A stretch of 64,000 nt of DNA, from the NCBI RefSeq assembly GCF_000002075.1, contig NW_004797283.1, positions 1,356,626 through 1,420,625 on the forward strand, given 5' to 3'. This DNA comes from Aplysia californica. Its lineage: Eukaryota; Mollusca; Gastropoda; Aplysiida; Aplysiidae. The notes beneath the pieces are model-generated. The model saw only the letters and a list, made by a program, of their open reading frames with translations. It made no database searches and was not told the origin of the DNA. Positions within the stretch are counted from its first letter, which is position 1; every line of letters begins with the position of its first letter. A program made the position numbers and the translations under genes. Of the stretch, positions 11,451 through 23,800 are shown one piece after another.

Positions 11451-12345
11451 GTGGATAGGCGGACTACGGGGTCTATCTAGCCAAAAGGATAGGTGGACCC
11501 CGGGGTCTACCTAACAAAATGCTAGGATTTAGGATGTGAACCCCGGAGTGAGCGTAGTGAAATAAGTAGTAGATCTAGGTTTAACTAAGGATCGGTGGAC
11601 CCCGGGGTCAACATAGTGAAATAAGTAGATCTCAGTTTATTTTATAGTAGGACTGGCGGAGCCCGTGGTCAATGTAGTGAAATTATAAGTAGATATAGGT
11701 TTAATTAAGGATTGGTGGACCCCGGGGTCAATGTAGTGAAATCAGTAGATCTAGGTTTAATTAAGGATTGGTGGACCCTGGGGTCAATGTAGTGAAATAA
11801 GTACATGTAGATCTAGGTTTAATTTTAAGGATTGGTGGACCCTGGAGTCAACGTAGTGAAATAGGTAGGTTTAAGGTGGACCCCAGGGTCTACCTAACGA
11901 AATGCTAGTTAGGTTTTTAGAATAGGTGGAACCTGCGGGGTCACCGTAGTAAAATAAGTAGGTTTAATCTAGGTGTCCCGGGGGTCCACCAATCCTTAAT
12001 TAAACCTTATTCCTCTACGGCTATGGTGACTCCGGGGTCCACCAATCCTTTTAAAATTAACCCTACTTATTTCACTACGCTGACCCCGGGGTCCACCAAT
12101 CTTTAAAGAAACATACTTATTTCACTACGGTGACCCTGGGGTCCACCTGTCCTAAAACCTAGTATTTCGCTAGGTAGACCCCGGGGTCCACCTTAAACCT
12201 GCTTATTTATCACTACGTTGACCCCGGGGTCCACCAATCCTTACTTAAACCAAACCTTATTTCACTACGGTGACTCCGGGGTTTACATCCTAAAACCTAG
12301 TATTTCGCTTTGCAGACCCCGGAGTCCACCTATCCTCTTCAGGAC
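11451..12345. repeat. Internal inverted array of CCCCGGGG palindromes
   Basis: About ten units up to ~11965 read 'GGTGGACCCCGGGGTC...GTAGTGAAATAAGTAG'. About eight units from ~11966 read the reverse complement 'CTTATTTCACTAC...GACCCCGGGGTCCACC'. Unit length is roughly 40-65 bp and each core is itself a palindrome (GACCCCGGGGTC). The first and last units match as reverse complements, so the whole block is one imperfect inverted repeat of nearly 0.9 kb. The counterpart in the second copy is at 61615-62465. Confidence 0.85.
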
Positions 12346-12536
12346 TAAACTATTATCAATTTGCAATTTTCATTGATTAGCATATTTTTTTTAAAATATT
12401 GAATCAGAGATTCGCTTTCTAAAAAGTCCACTGCTAATGCTATTCTTTTCAAAGAAAATGGCACAATTTGATTTTATGACATGTTGTAAAAAAAGAGTTT
12501 TAAAAATATCCCGAAAACAACATAAAATGATGATAT

Positions 12537-12680
<144 letters not shown>

Positions 12681-14149
12681 ATTTTATTATATGTATACTA
12701 AAAGACTGAGCAGAGGCTTACAATGTAAATTCTCTGCTCTACAAGTAGAGAAAATCTTAAGTTTGCGCAAAACAGATTTTAGAAAAAAAGTTGGATCTAA
12801 TTATTCTAATAAAAGTAAAAGTGATTGTTATGCTGAGATTTGTTATTATTAACTCTGGAAATACAGTTACTTGCTGAATCTAAAAGTAACTAGAACTGTG
12901 CAATTCGTTTTATTTCAATTCCAAAGCCCAAAGGCATAGCAATAATAAGTTAGATCTAGATCTAGCAGTTGTAGGCTGCTTCTAGCATAGGCCTGCTACT
13001 ACTGATTCTAGACAGGGAATCTAGATCTTGCTATCGCCTGCACTATTTAAGTCAAATATATGGTAAAATAAAAACAAAACTGAATTTTTTGTCAGTCAGT
13101 ACATCCCAATTGCCATAGCCGCACGTATTAATAGTTGAATAATGCGATACCGAAGCAACACGTTATCACAGTGTGCAGGGGAGAGCGAGGTGCTCGGTCG
13201 ATTCGGTGGTTCGGCTTTTGTAGATCTATGCATTTTTTACGGAAAGCCCTATTACCTGGCCTATTACTAGATCTATTAGTGTTGTGAAAACTTCAACCTC
13301 TACAGCTCAGGCGTCAAAAGATGCTGGAAAATAATAATGCGTCCTGAAGTTTCATAATTTATTTTTATACAGCATAACACAGTACACAGCCAGTAGTTTT
13401 TATTTCACCGAGTTATAAAAATGGCCTTCGTATAAAAATTGCCTTGTTTTCAGAAGCAAATTTTAATAGTTCTAGTTCTACCGAATCGATTTTCAGGCGA
13501 ATTCAACCATTTTGATGATCTTTGTTTTCCTTTTAAAAAGATGTAGATCTAGGCCTGTCGGATGTGGCAGTGTGATTAACACTGAGTTGTTTAGATCTAG
13601 ATCTAGACCCATCAAAACACGAGGCTTCGTGGCCGATCACAAAAGTCTACGGGGCTTATCGAGGCCGATTCGCCCTGCTGCGAGCACGTTCACTAAACTG
13701 CCTATAGATAGAATCTACTACCAAATATTCTCTACACGATCTTTGCTACTACTACTACTAGGCCTACTAGCCTACATGTACTACTACGAGACAGTAAGAG
13801 AGAGTGTCACTCAGACAAAGATAGTGTAACTTTGACTCAGCCACGTAGTGTACACACTTTTTATACCCCAAATTTAACCCGGAAGTCCATTCGGAGGATT
13901 TGACCTTTTCACTTGACCAAAGTGTGCCAAAATGGTAGCCTAGCTTTTGCCCCTCCATGAAGGAAAAATCTGGCCCTCATTCAAACCATTGGGATTGAGC
14001 AAAATTTTGCGTATTGTGCTTTGTTCTTTACAATATTCATTATGGTTATGATTTATAAGTTGTACACTGAGACAAAACCGTACTAAATGAGAAAGGTGCA
14101 CCATTATGAAAGTGGAATGAACTCAGTTGCCTGAAAAGGGTAGTTTGAG

Positions 14150-14334
14150 CATGTGTGGCCTATATAAGCTAAACCCCCCTCCCTTACCTTATTTAGGCCA
14201 CAGTCCACTGTGGCCTGAATAAGCTAAACCCCCCTCCCTTACCTTATTTAGGCCACAGTCCACTGTGGCCTAAATAAGCTAAACCCCCCTCCCTTACCTT
14301 ATTTAGGCCATATGTGGCCTAAATAAGCACTCCC
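14150..14334 (-). repeat. Right terminal palindrome array of G1
   Basis: A half palindrome at 14152-14168 is followed by three full palindrome-plus-spacer units ending GGCCTAAATAAGCACTCCC. The left array has the same count. The units keep the same C-rich spacer strand (AAACCCCCCTCCC on +) as the left array, so palindromes are mirrored but spacers are in direct orientation. Confidence 0.85.
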
Positions 14335-14343
14335 TATATTATA
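14335..14343. repeat. 9-bp target site duplication, right
   Basis: TATATTATA, identical to 10655-10663. Confidence 0.85.
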
Positions 14344-14534
14344 AGTGCTGGCAAGAACAAAAAAACCTTTTTGTTAATCAGCTGCATGAGAATTTAACAG
14401 GGGAAAGCACCACCTTTTTTTCTATCAACCAAATTAGTTTTGTGGTGGAAAGCACTCACCAAAGTCACCAAAAATTAATCAGTCTAAATGGCCATACAAA
14501 TGCTAATGAAGAAGGTCGAGGATAGTCCTGTGCA

Positions 14535-14752
14535 TACGAATGTGGTGTAGCCGTTAGGTGCTTCTTTGTCAAAGACAAGAGACTCGAGTTTGATTCCCGA
14601 GTGGGGAGAATTTCTATTGGGTGTCTCGTTCTGTCTGCTGGGATATTTTATACCTCGCAGCCCAGGCTGGCCCTGATAGGCAGGGACAGCAGCCTGCCTC
14701 CAAAATGATATAAATTGTGTCAATGGAGACGTAAAAACACCTATTAAAAAAA
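14535..14752 (+). repeat. tRNA-derived SINE family C, full-length copy
   Basis: The A box is GTGGTGTAGCCGTTAGGTGC and the B-box region is GAGTTTGATTCCCGAG. The body holds 'cagcccaggctggccctgat', and the 3' part 'ctccaaaatgatataaattg', 'tgtcaatggagacgtaaaa' ends in an A-rich tail. Other members: 6312-6450, 23262-23370 (3' part), and 50399-50450 continued at 51427-51532. Confidence 0.75.
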
Positions 14753-14905
14753 TATATTTACATAATTGTACTGGATCTGAACATCTAAATTTATTATGAT
14801 TATACTATACGGCCCCGGAACTTCAGAATTCCAAAATTTTTCCTGGAACTTCATGTTTTGGCCAGTCACTATGTATGGTCGGACATGACCTGGAGATGTT
14901 GCCCT

Positions 14906-14913
<8 letters not shown>

Positions 14914-14941
<28 letters not shown>
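14914..14941. repeat. (TA)n microsatellite
   Basis: A pure TA run directly abuts a family D repeat. Confidence 0.95.
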
Positions 14942-14942
<1 letters not shown>

Positions 14943-14944
<2 letters not shown>

Positions 14945-15335
14945 GAAGGTTTTACGGCGCTCGCAACTGCATAAGGTCATTCGAGCGCCAAGGGGTGGGT
15001 GTCAACAGAGAAGTCTTTACAGGGAATCAGACTTAGACTGCTCACCTCTCTAGCTTCAACAGCACAAGGTCTGCTTCGACTATCAGGGCACCCCCAAAAA
15101 ATAGCAGGGAGTGACAAACATACAAAAGAAGTAGAGGAAAATGACAATAGTAAGGATCAGGAAAGAAAAAGCAGCAGTTCCCTGTTGTAGATCAGGCACA
15201 GTTATGAGCGTGACATGAGTCAGCCCATTTACAATTCTACTACGCTTGAACGAGATATGTCCCCCCTTTCGGAATGGCTTAAAGACACTTCAGTCAGTGG
15301 CATTGCCCCGGGTGGGTATGCCCCATTCTAACAGA
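14943..15335 (-). repeat. Repeat family D, ~390 bp, copy 1
   Basis: It is near-identical by eye to 25376-25765 over its length, from 'GCCCCGGGTGGGTATG' to the tail module 'gagcgccgtaaaaccttcta' (read on the - strand). The tail module is the same as in SINE family A, but the body is different. A 63-residue frame inside (14999-15190, +) is not treated as a gene because the second copy does not preserve it well. Confidence 0.75.
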
Positions 15336-15544
15336 GACCTCATAAATACAATGGAAAAACTATACATGTTTATATAAATGTGGCAGCAAGAGGGTTCAGC
15401 AGTTCAATTAGAAAATGAGGTGTGTCTGAGCTCGTCAGTCAAACATACAACTACAACAACAAGAACAACAAAAACCATCAAGACTGAACAACAAAGACCA
15501 ACAACCAGGCTGTAACAAATCAAATGAAATGAAACACCTAGTGA

Positions 15545-15885
15545 TTAATAATAATAAATAGCATTTGTTTAGCGCGTATCCCCGCTTACAGTAAGCTCTA
15601 TGTGCTTTACACCATATTATTATCCCACAAGCCCATAGAACACTCCGAAACATTCTCAGCTTCCCGGAAAGCATACAGTGCAAAGCAGCTGTTTAAGTGC
15701 TCAAACCCTGGCAAGATCTTCCACCGTCTTTAGAAGGATACCCATTCCCATCTGGGTGAAGTGGGAAAAATGTATGTAAAGTGCCTTTCCCAAGGACACA
15801 ACGTTGGGCCCCTGATGGAATTTGAACCCACGACCTTACGGTTGCGAGTCTGAGAGCCTAACCACTAGACCACTGACGCCACATT
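15545..15885 (-). repeat. tRNA-derived SINE with GTGCCTTTCCCAAGGACACAACG core
   Basis: On the - strand the head is tRNA-like, with A box AGTGGTCTAGTGGTTAGGC and B box GTGGGTTCAAATTCC. A core follows that contains 'ttgtccttgggaaaggcac', a conserved core seen in many marine-invertebrate SINEs. The 3' end is 'GCGCTAAACAAATGCTATTT' followed by ATT repeats. The 3' end resembles that of the LINE fragment at 31091 (GCGCTATATAAATGCAATCC), suggesting LINE-driven spread. Confidence 0.75.
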
Positions 15886-15899
15886 ACATTGGTGGTCAG

Positions 15900-16500
15900 C
15901 TAAAACAATCATTACAATTACATAAAGTCAAGTTCTCACAGTCACAAAAGTGAAAAGCCAAAGGAGATAAATGTAAAAGAATTTATATTGATAAAACAAG
16001 TTTAAACGAACCCCAAAAGCATGCAAAAGATAACAAACCTGACTGCTTGTTCAGTCAGGCTTACAAAAAACAATGAGTTCACCCAAAAATAAAAGATCAG
16101 TTCTGTTCTGAACATACAGTGCACGATTTGACTGAAAACATCTTCCCAACACGTATAACACTAACACTCAAAAAAAATTGTGAATATCAAGGATCAGTTA
16201 TTTCTTCAAAATCCAAAGGCCAGTAATATCTCTCTCACTATCACAACTCAGTTTATCAACTGATCTGGATGAGCAGGCAGGGAAATTAGCATAGAATACA
16301 GTGCTTGCCTGGGTTTGATCCCGGTTTCTGCAAGTGCGGTCAAGAGATCTCGAAAGGACCAGGAAATAAAAAAAGTCATGCAATTGCATTAATTGCTTGG
16401 GAAATGTTTTTTCCAAAATTAGATGTGGATCGAAGAATAAGAGGGAACCTACTAAACTGCATGGTATAAATTTAAATCTATCGGAAAAAATCACATTATA
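15900..16500. other. Gene-free stretch below ZZZ3 exon 8
   Basis: The last ZZZ3 exon should lie here or beyond, but no frame matching the second half of the ZZ domain (HETDIHKEDH-like) was found. A possible acceptor followed by a frame ending [14 protein letters not shown] (about 16198-16255, -) is only a weak candidate. A B-box-like GGGTTTGATCCCGG lies at 16311-16324. Confidence 0.4.
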
Positions 16501-16507
16501 TACATAC

Positions 16508-16608
16508 ACAATGCTGCAGTCGTCACAGAAGTCGTAAGATACATCAGCAGGACAGTCAATACAGTGCCATCGTATTCCAACTATAGGTTCACAGCCACAG
16601 TTGTCACA
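16508..16608 (-). CDS. ZZZ3: ZZZ3 coding exon 8, first half of the ZZ zinc finger
   Basis: Acceptor TTTTTGTTTCAG. It encodes [20 protein letters not shown] and [11 protein letters not shown], giving the first ZZ cysteines. The donor is ambiguous: GTATGT gives an end at 16508, GTGTAT an end at 16510. The following exon is not found. Confidence 0.9.
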
Positions 16609-19600
16609 CTGAAACAAAAACAAATCACGGATGCAATAAAATGAAACAAATATTCAGAGATAAACGGAAACCATTGTATGAAGGTAAAATCATACCTGGT
16701 TAAAAAGTAATTCAAAACCAACATACAAAAAATAATATATATATATCGCTAGCCGCTTGATTCAACCACTTAATTGCCAAGAGACAAATTTTTCAGGAGA
16801 AGCAAAAAACTTTTCTTTCTTTATGCTAGTACCTATGAATCTGAAATTCAGATATATGATATAATATGATGTAGGAGGATGGTCTGTACCTAACATTAAA
16901 AAAACAAAAGCTTTCTTTCTTAAGTTACTGAACATAGGCGGTTAAGACCTACCAAAATCTGTGTGATTCAACCACCTAAGTGACAGTATGACGGCGTCTT
17001 GGCGTTTGAATCACATTAATCAACGCCACTCGGCGAGTGTCAATGTTTGCTTGGGCGTTTGAGTAATCGATAAAAGCAAATCATAATAATTTTAAGAGCA
17101 ATTGTAAAGTTAAGAATCATTATTTCAGTTATTTAGTTGGGTGTTCCGGGGCAGAACTGTTTTTGACCTAATGGAGTTGGTAAAAAAGACCATCTTAATG
17201 CTCAATTTGTACTGGATGTTTTTGTTCAGTGTGTATCAAAGGTAACGAACGTTTGTGACAACAGGGTCGTTTTAGTTTCAGCCGGGTCTGAATGGTCCAG
17301 AAATCTAACACCGGGGGGGGAGAGGAGGGGTGTATTGCTTTTTTAAAAAACATTCAAGATTATCCATGTGCACATAGACCATGCGTGGTGGAGTGGGGGA
17401 CAACACAACTGGCGAGTTAGCCTAGAACATTTCCTCTCTGATTGCCAACGCCGAGCTGTCAACATCGCTTGCGCTAGAGAAAGAAATCTGATCCGATTTT
17501 CGATCAAGTATGACTTAGAGGTCATGTTGAAACAATATCATCATCAGGGGAGATAACAAAAAGAAATAATCAGAACACCAAACCCACAATATTAACCCTT
17601 AAAACCCTATACCGCTGGTAACCGCTGACGCCCTATTTTCCTATACCGCTGGTAACCGCTGGTCGACTTTATCGTTTAATTCCCAGTGCTAGAAACAGGG
17701 GATGTAACTCCAGATGACTCTGTCGTGAGCAGAAAGTACCGATAATGTCATGAAGGCAGTTCTACACCGAAAGTTTGGAAATTTTGCGAGTTTTTAAGAA
17801 AATATAGTCATTTTTCACTGCCAGGTCCTCCAGGCCGCAAAATTTTTGACATTTTTTATCCTAACCAGACCCCAATAATGATCTCCCAGTCGGATATATC
17901 CATAAATATGACCGTTGAAGACGATTGCAGTGTTCCGCATGACATCGATGATGATTTTGACGATAGTGGAATTGGCAGGGGATCACCACTAAAGCTAACA
18001 GAGGCTAGATCTATGGCTGGGTCTAATGATACTTTGACTGAAGTAGAGTCGGGGATCACACTCAAGACTTAACTCATAGAGTTGGTCCTAAAAACCAGTG
18101 TTTCAACCTTTTACCCTTTTATTCAGACTGTGCATTCATATATAAATAACATTTTCAAACTTCAGCAAAATCTAACAACAATTAAAGACACAGTAAACAA
18201 ATTATCAAACCAACCTAATTGTTTCTAGTATCTCAATTTTAATTCAGGATTCTAGGGAGGTATGAAAAAAAAGAATTCAGGGTTTTAAGGGTTAAATATT
18301 AGGTCTACTTTATAATTTCCCTTGAATTTATTACTGGATCCCTAATAACGAGAATCTTGCTTCAACGGACATTTAGCACCAGTCCCCTCCGCCTCGTTAT
18401 AACAGTATTCCACTGTATTTCTAATGTATTCAAATGCACATGGTGTTTTTTAAAAAACACACGGTTATTCCCTTTCTCCAAGAAAGAAACGATAAACACC
18501 TAGCAACACATCTGTTGAAAAGGCAAATGGGTTAACGAACTTGAATAATCAACAAGCAAAACAAGGGGCGCTGGGGTTAGAAGTGGATGAAAACATTAAC
18601 TGCAGATGAATTGACCCCTTTGAGACTTATATGACGAGAGTGTATAATTTTTTCTTATGCAGCGATGGAGGCAAGATGCTGCTGTCACCAATGGAATTCT
18701 TTATGCTTTGTAAAGCGCTAGGACCATGACGAGCACAGTTTGTCATATTATTATTTTGTATTCTGCAAGGCTGCTTCTATTAGACGCACTGCGTAAAACT
18801 AATTCAACTAATTGTACATTCAAATTCAACAATACTTTTTCCGTACAAATGAACCTTTTCCTTTTAGAGGCAGTCTGTAGTATTTACAAACAGGATCTAA
18901 TTATGGGCTATTGACAGCTCAATTTAGCACTACTCTTCGTCCCTGGGGGATCCAAAACTGACCTTGGTGAAACAAATACTGACCCTGTTCACAAAGGGGG
19001 TAATTCAAGTGTTGGAGACAGCACAAGAAAATTGATGATTACTATTTAATTGTCCACAGCATGAAATTGACAAAAACAGACACATACCTTATATCCCACA
19101 TGTCTAGTAAGGGCTGCCTGTTCTCGCTGTAACTTGTCTTTCCTCAGCCTTCGTAACTGTTGCAACTCTTGAAATTCTGGACTGTTCACAATATCTTCTG
19201 GATAGTCGTCTTCATCCTGAGCAGAGACAGAAATGAAAACAACAATATGTCAGAGTCAGAAAACTCACCAGGACGTAACACACTTTGAGCAACTAAAATG
19301 TTTACAAACTGCATAATATAACAGAACCTGCTCTAACAGAAACCCGTATAAGACAATCAACTGTACAAACAGCCTCTTCCATTCCCCCCCCCCCTTGCAT
19401 TTTTTAAACATTATAATCACACTGTATAAGATAGTCACTTTCTCCTCAATAATAGGTGGCCATCTAAGACAATGTAGACTGAATTTAAAAGTCATACCAT
19501 CCCCCAGAGCACTTTTCTGAAAGAAAGACATGTAATTTACTGGGATAATAAAGCAGCGTAAAATATATAAGTAAAAAATAAACTTGCAAGAGAGAAAAGG

Positions 19601-20783
19601 CAATAGGACTACTACAACAGATTTAATACATTGTATGCGTAAAAATATACCTATTAAATCTTGTTCTTTTACAACCGCAGCATTTTTCCAAAGGGTAAAT
19701 CATGATGCCGAATCTCTTGGACTTGGAACGTAGCTAGTTGAAAGGATTTTGACTTTTCTGATAAGTGCTGTCACATGCACACACATATAATTAGAGTATG
19801 AAATAAACCTGATCCCAAAAATTTCTAGGCTACAACAACAAAGGAGAAAAACTAGAACACATGGAATTGAAGCAATAGAAAGAAGGCACCATTGTAAACT
19901 CTTATTTCTCCTGTCAATCCATCAATCTGTTGTTATGAAGCACTACATGAACACTATTGTGTCGGCACGCCCCTCTTTAATTCAAACAAAAAACAGCAGA
20001 ACAAATCCACATGTTCATAAATAGACCTTTAACGTAACATACAGGAGTAAACTTACTGAGGAATCATTTGTACTCTTTGACATTTCGAAAGAAGGAAATT
20101 CATCCCCATTATAGACCACCCGTCCACTGCCAGTTTCCATGTCTGTTCCATCGTCAGGCATCCACACAGGGGGCACATGGGACTGCAGGAATGTGGAGCT
20201 GCTGTAATACATTCGACTGTACCGATGGTGGCGATGAGACCCCTGAGGACAGTGTAAAGAAATGATTTAGATTTGAATGGCCGCCCACTTTGACATGTGA
20301 TCACACGAGAGGAGTGTAGTAGTTTTGTATTTTATAAGTGTCACAAAGGTGAGTCTCATTTGCTCAATCAAAGCACAGGTCCAAGCTTATTTAGCACTGA
20401 ATTAAAAGTTCAAACTGGGTAATTAAATCAAAAAGGTTTCTGTTCTTTCACTGGTTTAGATTTTTGCTCAGACTCATATTACATAAGGTACTATCATTTG
20501 GTTTTGTTTTAAAGCTATACTTTTCTACTGTGTGAGAAAGCAAGAACAGACAGAGAAATTCATTCAGACCAACTGCAAATGAAAAAGAAGGAGAGAGAGA
20601 GAGAGAGAGAGAGAGAGNNNNNNNNNNNNNNNNNNNNNNNNNNNNNNNNNNNNNNNNNNNNNNNNNNNNNNNNNNNNNNNNNNNNNNNNNNNNNNNNNNN
20701 NNNNNNNNNNNNNNNNNNNNNNNNNNNNNNNNNNNNNNNNNNNNNNNNNNNNNNNNNNNNNNNNNNNNNNNNNNNNNNNNNNN

Positions 20784-20815
<32 letters not shown>

Positions 20816-23800
20816 GTGTTTTACAGAACAGGCTTTTTCAGCATGAGAGACATGTATTTACTAATGTTCTGTCTTGTTGTGTGTATGCGTGAGTGCACCG
20901 CACCTAACCTCTGTAACATCCACTGCCCCTGTGAATGACCAAGACAAATTTCTCCCTGTGAGATGAATAAAGGTTGTCATTGCACATTCTGGACACTTTA
21001 CATAAAGTCATTGACACCATCATTGCCTTTCTCACCCTGGATTAGGGTATGGGGCACAAACAATTTCCACTTTCCCCTATCCTGGGCTAGCCTCTTGATG
21101 TTATTCCATGTTTTCCTACTTTTTTGTACATCAATTTCTGTGAATCTTCTCCAAGTTCCACATGGTCTTCCCTTTGATCTTTTGCCCTGTGGATTCCAAT
21201 CTCACATTTTCCTTGTTATGCAGGTGCCTGACTTCCTGAGAGTATGTCCAATCCATCGCTGCCTCATCTGTAGCTTAGCTCCGTCATGTTTTCCTTAACA
21301 TTTCCTCCTTCCTTGGTGACTCTATTTATCTATCTGATCCTCAGTAACTTCCTTAGATACTTAACTCTTTATCTCCGAGGGGGGTAAACCCACTATGCCG
21401 AGGCCCTTTTGTGGTGCTAAATCTATAGCAAACCTATTTTGATATTTCTTCATCTTACGAGAGACCTGTTTTAGGAAATTTCCGAAATATAATTTGATGT
21501 TGAAGTCGTCGTAAAGGAATATGCCAGCTCACCAGCACGGCGGTTCCAATCGCGAGCTGCTGGGAGCGGCTTGCTGGAGATACAGAGTTAATCAAGAAAA
21601 CCTGGATCCTCTTTATTCAAGTCTGAGATGTGTTCCATGTCTCACCTCCACACAAAAAGACTGACTTCATGTTTGAATTGAAAATCCTCAGCTTTGTTCG
21701 AAGTAAGATATCCCTCGTCCTCCAAATCCTATTCAAAGATATGAAAGCAGTCTTTGCCTTTCCGATGCGGGACTTTATTTTGGCACCTGTTCCTGCCTCT
21801 CTGTCAATTATACTCCTAAGATAGCAGAAAGATTCGACGTCTTCTCATGCATTTCCTTCTTTTGTGACCTGCTCCCTTCGTTATGCATCTATCCTTAAGA
21901 TCTTTGACTTTATGGGGTAGATCCTCAATCCAACAGACTCTGATAGGCTGTTTAAAACTGAAGTCTTTGCTTGCATCTGTTCCTGGGTGTGCGAAAGGAG
22001 CACCAAGTCGTCTCCAAAATCCAGATCATCCAACTGTATCCAAGGGGTTCACTGTATGCCATTTCTGAGTCCTCTGGTGGTTTCCTTCATCAGCCAGTCG
22101 ATCGACAAGATGAGGAGGAAAGGTGGTAGTAACATGTCTCACACCGGTCTCGATGTCAAAGCTATCAGTGAGCTGGCCATCATGTACAACCCTGCAACTT
22201 GTCCCTTCAAATATGCTCTTGATGAGGTCCACCAACTTCTGTAGGATTCCATGATGTCTCAGTATCTTCCATAGTGTCGCTCAGTCTATACTGTCAACGG
22301 CCTTCTCATAAAGTGGGATATAAGAATTTTGATTAGCTTAGGCATTTTTCTTCATAGCCATAGTAACAATGTTACCTTCTTAGAATGAGATGTTAGATTG
22401 GGCATTCTCCCAGGTACTGGCAAACCCTCTCTTGCTAGCCTCAGGAAGTATTTCTGTACCCGACTTGCAACCTTGGGATAAAAACAAAAAGTCTTACTTA
22501 ATGAGCATAAAGTTAGAGAAACGAAAACATAGCAATGTTCCCCAATTTAAAAATTAAAAAACCCCAAAAACAAAACATACAGGAGAACCTTCTGAAGGGC
22601 TGGAGACTGTTGAAAAAAATCTGCGCCACCAGAAATTCACGTGAGAAAATAACTCCAAAGTAGTTAGTCCAGTCTGGGGATAGCCATGCACTTTGAACTT
22701 TTCAGATTCAAGGAAAAAAAAACTAGTACATCTGCTTTCATTTCCTAACAAAGATGTCTTTTATTCTTCCAGAGGATGTAAACTGAAAATCCCATATGCT
22801 GTAGAGAAAACAAAATGACTAATTGGAGCGAAGGAAACAGATGGGAATGCAAAAGCGTTTTGTCAATGTTGTGAATAGGTTTAAGATTAAGTGTCTATAG
22901 AGGACACTTTGTATTGTATACTTGTCATGTTGTACTATGCATGCCTAAAATGTTCTTAAAATTAACCAAGCCAACAAGAATAGGCCTTGACAAAGCACAA
23001 ACGTTAAGGGGAGGGAAAGAAACAAAGAGAGCGAGTAAGGGAATAAGTAAGTGCTGCTGAGGTAGAGCACTTTATTGAGCACTTATTGTTTTAGTAAGTG
23101 TGTTACGGCGCTTGCCAAACAATAAGGTCATATAAGTGCCGGAGATTAGAGGTGTTACACAAGGGAGTAACAAACACAAAAAAGAAGGACGGATAAGGAG
23201 GACAGATATTTGGCAGGAAAGAAGAAGCAAACCACACCAGAGCACCCACCAACCACCCACATTGAGCACTTAGTCCAGGCTGGCTCTGACAAACAGGGTC
23301 AAAGTAGCTACCTCCAAAATGATCTCAATTGTGTTGAAAGGGGTGTAAAACATTTACACACAATTACACTTGATCCAACTGCAACAGCAGAGCAGGCAGC
23401 CTGATAACAAAAGGGCGTTTGTTTGAACACAGGAAGAAGCTATGACCAAACAAGCTTGTGAGAGTTCTAATAAGTGTATGTTTTGGGACGAAAAATTCTG
23501 GCCATAAAAAGTGTTAGGCAAGGAGCAAATGTGACAAGCTACTCATGCTAAAAAAAATGTTCTGATTGGTGCAACACAATGTTGATTTATTGTGATAGAT
23601 GAACGAGTGTGAATGAGGAATTTGAATTTATTGTGCAAACAGAAGATTTGAGCTCAATAAGAACATATCCAATGAACTCTATGAAGCAGTTCCTAAGAAA
23701 TCCACATGGCATTAATTTTCACCTGAATTGGTGTTCGATTTCCAAGGGCATCAGCAATTTTAGCCCAGCGTCTTGACTCAACTTCTTCAGGAGGAAACTG

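Noticed and set aside
13512-13829. 105-residue frame inside G1 as the element's own gene
   Set aside because: Low-complexity Arg/Ser and Leu runs, no domain, and the second copy does not preserve the frame or the 3' half.
15820-15885. True tRNA gene on the - strand
   Set aside because: The tRNA-like head runs into a SINE core and an ATT tail; a second diverged copy exists at 59519-59775.
17343-17556. Overlapping + and - frames in ZZZ3 intron 7
   Set aside because: Both are about 60 residues and mutually antisense with no family match; possibly a decayed transposon piece, but not supportable.
20579-20938. 119-residue frame on + across the assembly gap
   Set aside because: It is made of GA-repeat codons and Ns; no biological content.
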